From contig NC_073691.1 in NCBI RefSeq assembly GCF_029784155.1, forward strand, positions 133,482,394 through 133,546,393: DNA of 64,000 bases, read 5' to 3'. This DNA is from Uranotaenia lowii. Lineage: Eukaryota > Arthropoda > Insecta > Diptera > Culicidae. Numbering within the stretch: position 1 is the stretch's first letter; each line of letters opens with the position of its first letter. The notes below the pieces were generated by a model. The model was not told where the DNA came from. It ran no database searches and saw only the letters and a program-made list of their open reading frames with translations. Made by a program: the position numbers and the translations under genes. Of this stretch, positions 52,330 to 63,606 are shown one piece after another.

Positions 52330-53040
52330 ATAAACCGAAAAATTAATATACGATTACTTCTCTTCTCGGCAGCCATTCAGCCAGCCATCGGCCAGGGCAG
52401 CTCGACAAATGCGGCGCGGTCGTCGATGCCTGGCGCCATCCTCCCAATCGCATATGCTAATGCGGGGGCGTCACTCGTCGGAATGCTTCAACTGACTCGA
52501 CTGCCAGCAGCAACGATAAATATTCGGCGAAAACATAAGGTCGCCACGAAATAAACTTCCCGGGAAAGGCTTCCATCAGCCTGGAGAGGAACAAAGTGGT
52601 TCCGGGGCAAATATCGTAATCAGTTTGGCTAAACCACCACCGACATGACGACTTCAACAGTGAATAAGTAAACGAATCCGGAATCCGGAGAGTGGTATAA
52701 AATTACGATTCTTTTTTCTTCATCTCGTCGGTTGTGGATTGATCTCTGCGTTTCTGCGCTAACGCAGCGAAATTCGCAGCTGTCTTTGTTGTTCTCGAGT
52801 ATGTTATGAGATATTTCAAAGATCAAACGGCTTTTCGAATATGTGAAAAAGTTCTTTAATCAACCCATATCTGGGAACGTACGTTATTAATGCTGGATAT
52901 GTCTGAGTCTGTTCGTGTCTGTGTGTTGGTGTTGAACTTGAATAAAGTTCGGGAAAGCGAAGAACCAGCAGTAACCAAAATAAATCTCGAGTGAGGAAAT
53001 TACTTGCCCTGAGGTATAAGCCCAACGAAAATGGATGGAA
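52330..53040. promoter_or_regulatory. GC-richer unique island, possible promoter or enhancer
   Basis: Balanced-composition sequence amid AT-rich repeats, without long frames or repeat partners. It includes TATAAAAT at 52696-52703 followed by a pyrimidine-rich stretch and the palindromic phrase TGCGCTAACGCA. It could be a host regulatory region or untranslated exon. No direct evidence beyond composition and the TATA-like box. Confidence 0.25.
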
Positions 53041-53083
53041 AGTGATCTTTTTTGCTTCTGGTTTTCTCCGGCGCGAAGTGTTA

Positions 53084-53998
53084 GGGGAGGAGCGGGCTAT
53101 ATGCGCCTATTAAGCAGAACACTGATTTAATCAAATATCACATCGAATATGTGTACAAAAACTATATACACGTGTGCAAGCATCTGTTTTCTATACAATG
53201 GAGTAATTTTAATTTTAACATTTTCATCTGTTTCCAAGAAAACGATTTTATTGTAAGTGTTGTCTAAAATGCCGAACCTCAAACCGTGCGGGCTAAATGC
53301 GCCTATTTATGTGTTGAACAAAATTTCTGTTTTTTGGGAAATATTTCTGTATAATTTCATTGAAACTGCTAGAAGGTAATAATTTATGTACGACAAAGCT
53401 GAAGTTTTATAAAAATCTATGTATATTATAATTTTAAAGAATAAAACGAAAGTTAGGGTTGCCATACTATGGAGGCAGTTCTTCCATGAGAAAAACTTTA
53501 TCAAATCTGTTTTTAGATCTTCAATTCTCTCTTAAGATGTTATTCAGAGCTTAGATTTGAAGGTTCAGTGATAAAAATCATTTATTTATTCTATTTAACC
53601 TGTTATTTTAAGATGGAGGCATTTTACAAACATGATGGGGGCATACAAAAACACTCTATTATTCCACTATATAATCATTTTTAAACGTCCACAAAAGCTC
53701 AAATATGTTTAATTTCTTAAGTTCATTTGAGTAAGAAACTAAAACCATTCTAGTTTTTGTTTTAAACTTCTTCACGTATAATTTTTAAAAGTCGAAATAT
53801 TACATCAAAATTTATCAAAACCTTGTATGATTTTTTAAATTTTTATGAGTTTGTATATTCATAAAATTCTTTCTTGCCTTATGTTCTAAGCGTTTCGCCC
53901 TCAAAATGCATTGGTCAGATAAGCTGTCTAGTCAGCCATTTCATCAAACAGCCGTAGGGTCATTTAACCCGATAGGCCCATTTAGGAAACCTTTCCCC
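53084..53998. mobile_element. Weak TA-flanked TIR element
   Basis: TA then GGGGAGGAGCGGGCTATATG on the left; on the right, reverse-complemented, GGGGAAAGG and then GGGCCTATCGGGTTAAATG, followed by TA. Only the first five bases match strictly, with a shared GGGC-CTAT theme inside. A related right half lies at 60272-60512 beyond the copia element. Confidence 0.4.
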
Positions 53999-54000
53999 TA

Positions 54001-54606
54001 CAGTGAATTCAACCCAAGAAGATTAATGGACGCGGTGGTTCCATTCAACGGATGGTGTTGTGACTTTCCTGCACGTGGATGGAAAGAAGATGGAAAGATA
54101 AATTTCCTGCAGTGTTTGGTTCCAACTGTTGAATTTCCCTAATACGTTATTCTTGAAGTTTGAGAGAGTCCCGAATGAACTATCGTCGATCTAAGGCAGT
54201 GAAAAGATAGCACTGAAAACAAATAAACAGAAGAGGTGAGACTGCGTGGAAAACTTGGGAAATTTACTCAGGTGATTGAAGGAAATTGAAGAGAAAAGCG
54301 TTTCGTTAAATGGATTTGTTGTTCGCGCTTGATAGATATCATTGAAACCGCTTCAAACCTGCAGATGGAGAACGCGTTTACCGAATGTGTTTCAACAGGT
54401 TATTTTAAATATTCTAGCTGTGACCTACTTTTTTCAAGACAAGGATTGAATTCATTGCTGGTAGATTAACAAATTGATACCACTCTACTATAGTTATGAG
54501 TTTCTGGGATCTCAAAATGATATAAGGCGGCATCCATAAATAACGTTAAGCCAGAAACTGTGTTTCTTTGTTTTTCTATTCCATTTCTTATCATTATAAA
54601 ACTTTC
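54001..54606. other. Intergenic DNA left of copia
   Basis: No gene supported. The final CTTTC (54602-54606) is the left target duplication of the copia element. Confidence 0.5.
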
Positions 54607-55043
54607 TAAAGAGTTTTGATGTTTTCAGGTTAACGGTTTATTATGAACTAACTTTTAAAGTACAACTTGTTCCTATTTATAGGCCAGACCCTGTTTACAG
54701 TAGTAACAAGTTACTATGGTTGTTATGATGAACATACTTGAAACATCTAATCAACTGTTTACTAAGAGCAAGTTCACTGGTGTTGGGAAAAAGTGGTAGA
54801 AATTTTGACATTTTGAAAATTTTACCATGCAATTTCATCTATTTCAGCCGTATGTGGTAGAAATATTGCTATTTTTGCATCACAGCATGCGAAAATACAA
54901 CACGTGTCGTAAAAAAACTAGAAGGCCACAGATCTTGAAAATGTTTTTGCATGGCAAAATTTTCAAAATGTGCCGTAATGGTCGAAATTTCTACCACTTT
55001 TTTCAAACACCAGTGAACTTGCTCTAAAACTTTAACTTTAACA
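54607..55043 (-). repeat. 3' LTR of the copia element, carrying a MITE
   Basis: 437 bp: 175 bp of LTR plus the 259 bp MITE and a 3 bp duplication. It differs from the 5' LTR by several substitutions, so the insertion is not recent. Confidence 0.9.
54766..55024. mobile_element. Foldback MITE, TAA target duplication (PIF/Harbinger-like)
   Basis: 259 bp with ends GAGCAAGTTCACTGGTGTT inverted at both sides and imperfect pairing continuing for about 80 bases. TAA flanks it at 54763-54765 and 55025-55027, and the undisturbed 5' LTR shows the empty site with one TAA. A 3 bp TWA duplication is the habit of PIF/Harbinger transposase. No coding capacity. Confidence 0.85.
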
Positions 55044-56003
55044 CCCCGTCTCAGTTGATGCCTTCTGATCCAATCTTCGATCTTAATGTAATGTAACTTC
55101 AGCAGGAAGTGATTTATTGAGAAGATCAGCTTGTTGTTCTTGAGTGGATACGTAAATCAGTTGTACTCGTCCTTCAGCTACAGCGTCTCGAACAAAATGA
55201 AACTTTCCGTCTATATGCTTCACTCGTTTGGATTCCTCTTTTTGAGCCACAGCTATTGCGCCCTTATTGTCTTCGAAAATAGGAACAGTCCGCTCAACCA
55301 TATAGATTCGCTTACACAGCTGCTCATGGCAACGTATTCTGCTTCTGTAGATGACATCGCAACCGTACCTTGCTTCTTGGACGACCATGCCACAGTGCAG
55401 TTGAAAACCTTTAGCAGGAATCTAGAGACACACTTTCGGTCCACTTCGTCACTGGTATAATCAGAGTCCACGTATCCGACCAATGCATGGGGGCATATGA
55501 GCTTCTCTTTTGTATACCAGTTTGAGATTCTTTGTGCCTTGTAGGTACCTTAAGACACGTTTGGCACACCTCCAGTGTTCAGGTCCTGCTACATCTTGGA
55601 ACCGTGAAAGATACCCAACGATGAAACAAATATCAGGTCTCGTTCCCAACATGATGTACATCAAGCTTCCGATAAGCTCACGATAAGGATACTCGCACCT
55701 CTCCTCCGTTCTCGAAAGCTGTAGTTTCACTCCGGCTGGCGTCTTTGCAGTTTTGCAGTCGTCTATCCCAAAACGCGCAATCGTCTTGTCGATGAGATTC
55801 GTTTGGGAAAGCTCCATTGACCCCGTTGCTCGATTTCTTTCGATCTTTATTCCCAGAGAATGTCGGTCATTTCAAATTCCTCTGCAAACATTCGCTTAAC
55901 GGCTTCTATCACATTGGAACTTCTAGCCGCAATCAACATGTCATCCACGTAAACGATAACGTAGACGATTTCTTCCCCTCTCGTTCGGACATAGAGACAG
56001 ACT

Positions 56004-57229
56004 CAGAGATGCCATTCTCTACCGAGAAAGACGGAGTACGGAGAATAAACCACCCCCGTGCGATAGCTGCAAATCACCCGGGTGAGATTTTTTGTTTCTC
56101 TCCACACATTATTCGCACCCCGGTTTCGAAAGCCACACACACCAAATTTCAATAGCACCGGCGTGCGACAATTTGTCACCGTAGAGGTAAACTCAACAAG
56201 CCAAGCCAGCTGCCGTCGCTGTCGCTCTCCGTGGTGAAAACATTTTTTCACTGTAGTGTGTGTTCGCTCTGTCGTGTTGTTTTTCAGATTCTCTACAGAG
56301 GTTCGGTTAAAAATATCTGCGGTGCGTTTCAGAGAATCTCTACCGAGAATCGAAAACCGCCCAACAAACATTTTTGCTGATTAAAAACGCCAATTCTCTG
56401 ATCGTATGCTGTTTTGAGGTGCTGATTGCTGTTTCAGCTTTCTTGCTGAAGAAAGAAATATTTCAGCGCTATTTCAGCGTATAAGGAAGTTTTATTTCAG
56501 CCAATAGAAAGTAGGGGAAAATTGGCTGAAGAATAACTCGTTCAGCCTTTGTCCAACCATTTTTGACACCTTCAAATTTGACAACCGTCAGCTGTACAAG
56601 GGTAGCTTCGAAAGCGTCTTTCAGCAATATCAAACTTTTTGTTATTCATGACGAATCAACATAATTATCTTGTGAATCGTCTAATGATTCGAAATTTCTC
56701 ATTTTGCATGATAAAATGGTATTGCCGGAAAATTTACATTTTAATTCTCGTAGTCATTTCAATTTCTTCATATGAAATTGACTTTGGTTGAGAAATATTT
56801 TGGTCGCTTAAGAGCGACACTTTTCTGTTCCTTCGCAGAATGCATGGTTGGTTCTGCCTTCTGCAGCATGAGACCAACAAGTCGTAGGTTCAAAGTTCGA
56901 GACAAGTTCAAATGAAGAAAAAATAACACGGGAGGGGAAAATTAGCTGGCAAACATCGGGCATACATCGGTCAGCATTCTTTTTGTTTTTTTTTTTGTTG
57001 CTCCGTCAATTGACGTTTCATGTGGTTTCATGTCATCTTCGCTGATTAATTTCTCCAGATCTCGATGTTTAAGGGCTGAACAGCAGCTTCTCTCTGAATT
57101 TGGGTTGCCTTCTTTCAGCAAGATAGCTGATTTAAAATTAGAACTAAACAATGTTTCAGCGGTTGTTCAGCAAAAAATGTTTGTTGGGCGAGATCTTCGG
57201 TGATTCTCTGTAGAGAAATTGCCAGCCTG
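56004..57229. mobile_element. hAT-like TIR element inserted in copia RT, itself interrupted
   Basis: The copia codons for YDYCL and YVR are split here. GAGACAG lies at 55994-56000 and 57230-57236, and joining the outer flanks restores the frame, so it is a target duplication of 7 or 8 bases. Ends CAGAGATGCC and, reverse-complemented, CAGGCTGGCA are followed on both sides by TTCTCTAC-GAGAA. CAG ends plus an 8 bp class duplication suggest hAT. Without the inner element it would be only about 390 bp, so it is non-autonomous. Confidence 0.7.
56358..57190. mobile_element. Inner TIR element nested in the hAT-like element
   Basis: 833 bp with inverted ends CGCCCAACAAACATTTTTGC. Its interior is rich in TTCAGC/GCTGAA phrases in both orientations and has no convincing frame. 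No clear target duplication beyond GC, so the superfamily is open. Confidence 0.7.
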
Positions 57230-60096
57230 GAGACAGTAGTCGTAACGTGACCACACAAAACCTTGCTTCTGCATAAATGAGTTGAAACGACTGTTCCAAC
57301 AACGTGGAGACTGCTTCAGGCCATAAAGGGAACGGGATAGTTCGCAGACTTCATGGGGCTTTGAGGGAACCCCTTCCGGTACCTCCATGTACACCTTTTC
57401 TGCAAGCACACCATTAAGGAACGCGGTTCGGACATTCATTTGGTGTATTTCGAAATTTCGCATGTTTGCCACAGCCAAAATCATCCGTATCGTAGTTAGC
57501 CTCGCCACCGGAGCAAATGTTTCTTCAAAGTCGATGTGCTTTCGCTGCATGTACCCTTTCGCCACCAATCTTGCTTTATAGCGAACCGGACTTCCATCCG
57601 CATCGGTCTTCAACGTAAACACCCATTTGCTCGGAACAGGAATCGAAGTAACCGGCCTTTTTACGATTTTCCAAGTCTGGTTACGCTCCAACGACCTCAG
57701 TTCGTCCCGAACCGCTTCAAGCCATTTGTCTTTATCCGGGTTTTTCTGGATGTCAGCATATGACGTGGGAAGAACCGGAGGGAGATTTTCTACAGCAGAA
57801 ACGGTACCATATGATGTCCGATATGATGATCCGAATCGTGTCCACCTGGTTCACCTGTCGTTTCGTACAACGGTTCTTCGGGAGCCACGACAACCTCAGT
57901 CCTAGGAGCAAATTCTCTCGATTCAACCGATACTTCCCCCTCTTGCTCTAGTGACTGGGGAATTACTATCGGAATAGTCAGTTCTTGGAAATTTACCTCG
58001 TGCAGCTTATCTTTAAAGGGGAATGCCATCTCGTTGAACCTTACATCCCGTGCGACGAATGTCTTCCTGTTTCTATGATCCCATAGGCGGTATCCATTAG
58101 GAGCATACCCAAGCATAGTGCATCGGTGTCCAGTTGGGTCCAATTTGCCTCGCTTCTGCTTAGGAATCGATGAATACGTCGCACAGCCAAAAATTCGTAA
58201 TTTCTCAACGTCAGGCTTTTCACCGTGCCACATTTCAGCAGGAACCTTCCCGTTCTGGTGGGGCTTCTATTGATTACGTAAAGCGCATTGAACATTGCCT
58301 CGCCCCACAAGTACTTCGATGCTCCAGATGTAGTCAGCATTGCTCGTATCTTTTCGATTATCGTTCGATTTAATCTTTCGGCTACCCCGTTATGCTGCGG
58401 TGTGTATCCAGCCGTGGGCTCCACCATAATACCACGCTGCTCGTAGTACTCCAGTTGTTGCTTACTGAAGTACTCCCATCCAAGATCGCACCTTAAGCTC
58501 GCAATTCGGACTCCAAACTTTGCCGTCGCCATCGATTCGGAAATCTTGAAATAATCAAAAACCTGATCTTTTCGTTTTATTAGATAAACCACAGCAAAAT
58601 GAGTGTAGTCATCTATTAAAGAGACAAAATACTGGAACCCATCGTAAGTTGCTGGCGTGATCCTTCCACAGACATCCGTATGGATTCTCTCTAGTGGTCT
58701 TATCGTAGCTGGTCTGGAACCTTTGAATGGCATTCGGCTCAAATTACTTTCTACACATTCATCACAAAAGGTTTCGTCGCCTTTCAAATCGCTAATTCCG
58801 CTGACCATCGTCGACTGCTGCAGCTTCTTCACATTTCTGTAGCTCAAATGACCAAAATGTTTATACCACAGAACCAGTTTACCGTCACTTCCATCTCGAG
58901 TTGCCAATGCCGTTCCAGTTTTCACTTCCTTCATGTGGACGTAGAATAGATTCCCTTCCATAATAGCCTCGGCTATGACTCGGCCATCTTTCCGAATGAC
59001 AGCCCGATCTGGTTGGAATTCGACTTTCACTCCGACTTGAAGCAACGCAGCCAAAGAAAGCTAGTTGAATTGCAAACTTGGCACATATAACACGTTGCAC
59101 AGCTTCAATGGAACCTTCCGGGTTGATGTTTCGACTGTTCCTCTGATGACCCCTTCTTTCGTGACCACCATATGTCCCTGATTCTTTGCGCTTTCAATAC
59201 CAAGTGGGATCTCAAAATCGACCAAGCTTGAGAAATCTTTGCAAGCCATGTGCCTGCTGGCACCGGAATCGAGGATCCAAATCAGTCCTTTTCCGTTTGA
59301 TTTTCTTAGGATTTTTGGACTGACCGAAAACTCCACATCCAAAACACTTCCCAGCGAACTTCCTTTTCCTCTCCATTGACTTGTGGGCCTTCGTTGCCAG
59401 AACCGTATTTTCAATATTAGTTCCAGATCCTGGTTCACCGTCACGACCACTTCGCTTCTGTTCTTCCGCCAATATACGCGCCTTCACATTTTCGAGTTGG
59501 ATCTCACCATCCGGAAGATTCTCCAACGCCGTTGTGACCACATCGTATGACGCCGGGAGCGAAATGAATAACTGGCTCACCTGGTCCAGTTCCGTCAGGG
59601 TGGCCCCAGCGTCCTTGAGCTGCCGAACCAATGCGTCGAAATTTCGGAAGTGGTCCTTAAGAGCGGTTCCTTCATCCATCCGTAGAAGAGCCAGGGATCG
59701 TCGAATGTAGGTTTGAGCGGCAAACTTTTTCTTCGAAAACGTATTGGCCAACGAGGTCCACATCGCTTTGGCGGTCGGCTTATCTCTGACGTATTCCAAG
59801 TAGCTATCGGCGATGAAAGCCACCAATAATGCCTTGGCCTTTTCGTCCATCTGTTTGAACGCCATTCTCTCAGCCGTCGCCACTGTCTCCACTGGAGGGT
59901 CCTCCTCGATGGCATCTCGTACGCCATTGGCCGGAAGCTGGGTCTCGACACGGAACTTCCACGTGTCGTACCCTTCTCCAGCAAATTGTACAATGCCCGC
60001 TTTCTTGGCGCTAGTAGCCATCTGAACCGTTCTTTTGCTTCAAGAATTTAACTATTCTTCATGAACTTACTTTTCCTTTCATCTGGACCAATAACC

Positions 60097-60271
60097 TAAA
60101 GAGTTTTGATGTCTTCAGGTTAACGGTTTATTATGAACTAACTTATAAAGTACAACTCGTTCCTATTTATAGGCCAGACCCTGTTTACAGTAGTAACAAG
60201 TTACTATGGTTGTTATGATGAACATACTAGAAACATCTAATCAACTGTTTACTAAGACTCTAACTTTAACA
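60097..60271 (-). repeat. 5' LTR of the copia element
   Basis: 175 bp, the undisturbed partner of the left LTR. The primer-binding-site-like sequence lies directly inside it at about 60082-60096. Confidence 0.9.
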
Positions 60272-60747
60272 CTTTCATAAACGCTTAAATTTGTTTTATT
60301 TGAGTTCATTTGTAAAAGAAACCAAAATCACCGAAGTGTTTGTTTCGAGCTTCTTTACGTATAATGATTGAAGGTCAAAATATGACATCTAAAGGTATCA
60401 AAACCTTGTATGAATTTTTAAATTTTTTGAGTTGGGAAATTAATAAAAAATCTAACCCGCTAGGCGCGTTTAGAACACTTTCTTCTACAAGCTTTCTTTT
60501 CTCATATAATGACTTCTTATATTTTTGAAGGTCTCGCGTACCGATGTTTGCCAAATATCTTCAAATATTTGTTTCTCGTGTTCAGTTTGCAGTTATTTAA
60601 ATAATGAACAAATGCCTTCTATTTGTTGTCATTTGAAGAGAAAAAAAACTGTGCACAACTGTTATAAAAATAAAATTGTTGTTCCTGAATTTGTATAAAA
60701 CGTCTTAATATTTTGAATAATTTCATTGATCACAGTCTTCTCCTAAG
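60272..60747. other. Right part of a repeat related to 53685-54000, then AT-rich DNA
   Basis: Shares AACCTTGTATGA-TTTTTAAATTTTT, CTTCTTTACGTATAAT-like and CTAACCCGCTAGGCGCGTTTA text with the right half of the element ending at 53998. Copia appears to have landed in or beside a second copy. Confidence 0.45.
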
Positions 60748-61320
60748 ATGAAGTTCTTTCTGACAGGTGTGTTACATTGATTTTAATTGATTAAAATTTT
60801 GAAGGCTATCGCCAATTGGATTCTTCCAGTTTGCCTCCTGGCATTAGTGGTGCCTTCTTCATTTCAGGCAACGGATTATTGTGATCCTAAACTTTGTAAG
60901 AAGGATGCAACCCACGTAGCATGTAATGCCGATCCTGGGTTTGGAAACTTTCGCATATACTGGGGGCGTTTACGACGTCGATGAAATTATCAAAAATTTG
61001 ACTAATGGTTGGTACAGCGAGTTTAAGCGGGCCAATCCACAATTCATTAAGGAATTTCCTAAGGACCCAAAGGGTTAGTTTCAGTATAGCCTTTGAAGAC
61101 AGTGGCTCACTAAAACTATTTTTAATCACTTAATACATATTTTTTCCTTAGACCAACCTTTGGACACTTCACTCAAATTGTGGCTGATCGTTCGGACCGT
61201 GTGGGATGTGCTGTTGTTCAGTGGATCGATAAAAAGAAGACTAAGATCTACTTGGTGTCAGAGGTGCAAATGAACGTTCAGCGCAAACGTCGTCGAGAAA
61301 AAGTCGCAAGCTGATTATTT
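60748..61320 (+). pseudogene. Antigen-5 / CAP superfamily pseudogene
   Basis: Antigen-5-like CAP proteins are secreted, cysteine-rich proteins frequent in insect haemolymph and saliva. Seen: ATG at 60748 in a short leader, then without an ATG a signal-peptide-like WILPVCLLALVVPSSFQA followed by the diagnostic ATDYCDPKLCKK and THVACN. The frame shifts near 60962; the next frame reads VYDVDEIIKNLTNGWYSEF, a mid-CAP segment. A GTTAGT donor (61074) and a TTAG acceptor (61150-61151) bound a possible intron, but the phases do not match. After it comes FGHFTQIVADRSDRVGCAVV, the conserved CAP signature region. The first half of the CAP core and the C-terminal cysteines are missing. Clearly a relic. 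Confidence 0.8.
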
Positions 61321-61926
61321 CTTGAAAAGGTTAAGATCAGCTACGACGCCTAACTTGTGGTTGGAAAAAATGAACGCATCGCAACGACGCTGTGGCACGA
61401 TTGATTCAAATGACTGCATCTCTTAAGTTCATTCCGATGCTTTGCGAACAGTTCGCCTACTGATTTTAAGGCGACGTCAACCGAAGGATCCGTTCGTTTG
61501 AATTCATCGGGGATAAGTTCAAACAACCTTATCGAGATAGGGTCGTTTGAACGTTCAATTGAATGTTCACTTTTGAACGTTCAATTGAATGTTCGTCTGA
61601 TGCGTTCGGCAGCCTAAGGCAAGACGCCGAGCCGTGTTTGGATGGGATGGATTATTGATATGGTGCATTGCTTGCGTGTGATGTTCGGTCGTCGCTCGAC
61701 GATAGAGGGTGTCGGGTGTCTTGTAGCGCGCGGACGACTTGGTAAAGAGAATGAGGCGCAGCTACAGTTTCATTTAACGGTGCAATTTTACTGAATAAAA
61801 TGCAAACCGCCCAACTACGGTTGGGCGCTTGTAAGGCTTGTAAGAGATTTTTTATTCTTTTTCATTCCATGTTAGGTTCAGAACTGAAGCAAACCGTCAA
61901 GACCCGCGAAATTTAATTCAAATTTT
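61321..61926. other. Mixed repeat-like DNA before the satellite
   Basis: GAACGTTCAATTGAATGTTC occurs twice (about 61550-61594). A GC-richer stretch follows to 61860 with AATAAA at 61794-61799 and a perfect hairpin at 61808-61827. This could be the 3' tail of an unrecognised retroelement. Confidence 0.4.
61808..61827 (+). other. Perfect 8 bp hairpin with TACG loop
   Basis: CGCCCAAC, loop TACG, GTTGGGCG. In RNA this would be a C(UACG)G loop, one of the very stable UNCG tetraloops. Confidence 0.6.
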
Positions 61927-62926
61927 CAGATATCAGATTCAGATTTCAGATTTTAGATTTAGATTCCAGATTCAGATTTCAGATTCAGATTTCAGATTCA
62001 GATTTCAGATTCAGATTTCAGATTCAGATTTCAGATTCAGATTTCAGATTCAGATTTCAGATTCAGATTTCAGATTCAGATTTTCAGATTCAGATTCAGA
62101 TTCAGATTTCAGATTCAGATTTCAGATTCAGATTTTAGATTCAGATTTCAGATTCAGATTTCAGATTTTAGATTTAGATTCAGATTCAGATTTCAGATTC
62201 AGATTTCAGATTCAGATTTCAGATTCAGATTTCAGATTCAGATTTCAGATTCAGATTTCAGATTCAGATTTCAGATTCAGATTTCAGATTCAGATTTCAG
62301 ATTCAGATTTCAGATTCAGATTTCAGATTTTAGATTTAGATTCAGATTCAGATTTCAGATTCAGATTTCAGATTCAGATTTCAGATTCAGATTTCAGATT
62401 CAGATTTCAGATTCAGATTTCAGATTCAGATTTCAGATTCAGATTTCAGATTCAGATTTCAGATTCAGATTTCAGATTCAGATTTCAGATTCAGATTTCA
62501 GATTCAGATTTCAGATTCAGATTTCAGATTCAGATTTCAGATTCAGATTTCAGATTCAGATTCAGATTTCAGATTCAGATTTCAGATTTCAGATTTCAGA
62601 TTCAGATTTCAGATGTCAGATTTCAGATTCAGATTTCAGATTCAGATTTCAGATTCAGATTTCAGATTCAGATTTCAGATTCAGATTTCAGATTCAGATT
62701 TCAGATTCAGATTTCAGATTCAGATTTCAGATTCAGATTTCAGATTCAGATTTCAGATTCAGATTTCAGATTCAGATTTCAGATTCAGATTTCAGATTCA
62801 GATTTCAGATTCAGATTTCAGATTCAGATTTCAGATTCAGATTTCAGATTCAGATTTCAGATTCAGATTTCAGATTCAGATTTCAGATTTCAGATTATTT
62901 CAGATTCAGATTTCAGATTTCAGATT
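61927..62926. repeat. 13 bp satellite array, forward orientation
   Basis: About 1 kb of AGATTCAGATTTC units with occasional variants (extra AGATTC, TTTTAGATTTAG). Variants cluster toward the left end and the middle is homogeneous. Because 13 is not a multiple of 3, any frame through it gives a 13-residue periodic peptide; it is not a gene. Confidence 0.97.
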
Positions 62927-63606
62927 GGAAATGGACTTCCCGCTCATTATGAGTTGATGTTTTACATATATGAGTTTATGTTTAACATATATGAGTTAAT
63001 GAGTTGATGATTAAATATATTGAGTCCCAAATTCATGGCGTACACCATTTGATTAAGACCCGAAATCAGAAATTTGGAATTCATTTATTGGGGTTAGAAT
63101 AGAAAAAATGAAAAATTTGGTAATATTTTGTTCACCAGAACTATCACTAAATGTAATGAAATGATTAACTGTTGGTGGTAGATTTTCTAACATGATTTAC
63201 TTTTCAAATGCCCATTAATTTCCATATTTTTTTTCATCCCGATGGAATGAACACTTTAAATGGAAATGACGTTAGGGTTGGTGGCAAAGGGGTATAACTT
63301 ATACCGTATAAGTAAATTACTTGGTAGCAAATGGGTCTGCACTTATACCCCTTTGGCTCCAAACAAAAAGTAATTTTCAGTAAGCAGGATTTTTTCAACA
63401 ATATCAAAACATGAGAAAATAGCGAAATAAAATTGTGATTAAAACAGCATATGATGTTTGACAGTCGAAGATTTGTTCTAGATGGTTAACTCAATTTTTT
63501 CCATTTTGCACTTATACCCCTTTTGGCTCCAAGGGCCTCAAATATGAATCTAAAATCTTAACCCAAAATCTTAACCTTAATCCTAAAACTGAATGCTTAA
63601 TATGAA
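62927..63606. other. Spacer between inverted satellite arrays
   Basis: About 680 bases. Contains TGCACTTATACCCC followed by TTTGGCTCC at 63338-63360 and again at 63508-63534, plus an inverted GGCAAAGGGGTATAA near 63280. The same motif occurs inside both 2.75 kb duplicates. Confidence 0.6.

Larger units (their letters stand above)
55083..60021 (-). pseudogene. Copia Gag-Pol, broken into at least seven frames
   Basis: In - strand order. Gag from ATG 60021 to 59212 (about 230 real residues, ending in a knuckle that has only CFGC left). Protease around 59450-59061 with WILDSGASRHM. Integrase 59054-57790 with HTDVCG, a second aspartate in RCDLGWEY and PQHNGVAERLNRT (glutamate). RT 57691-57230, resuming at 55993-55461, with YVDDM and CYLSR-like text. 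RNase H 55483-55083 with DSDYTSDE, SSTEAEYVA and KHIDGKFHFVRD. Interruptions: a frameshift between Gag and protease, a TAG at about 59060, frameshifts near 58150 and 57790, a large insertion at 56001-57236, a TAA near 55850, and shifts near 55470 and 55300. The element is not functional. Confidence 0.9.
54607..60271 (-). mobile_element. Degenerate Ty1/copia LTR retrotransposon
   Basis: Coding on the - strand. LTRs (54607-55043 and 60097-60271) are 175 bp each once a MITE and its 3 bp duplication are removed from the left one. Read on the - strand they begin TGTTAAAGTTA and end CTCTTTA. Target duplication CTTTC at 54602-54606 and 60272-60276. GGTTATTGGTCCAGA follows the 5' LTR at once, in the place where Drosophila copia has its similar primer-binding site. 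GAGACGGGG before the 3' LTR is the polypurine tract. The coding region is broken by frameshifts, stops and a 1.2 kb insertion. Confidence 0.93.

Noticed and set aside
62613..62957. 114-codon periodic frame in the satellite
   Set aside because: The 13 bp unit has no stop in this frame by chance; it is satellite DNA.
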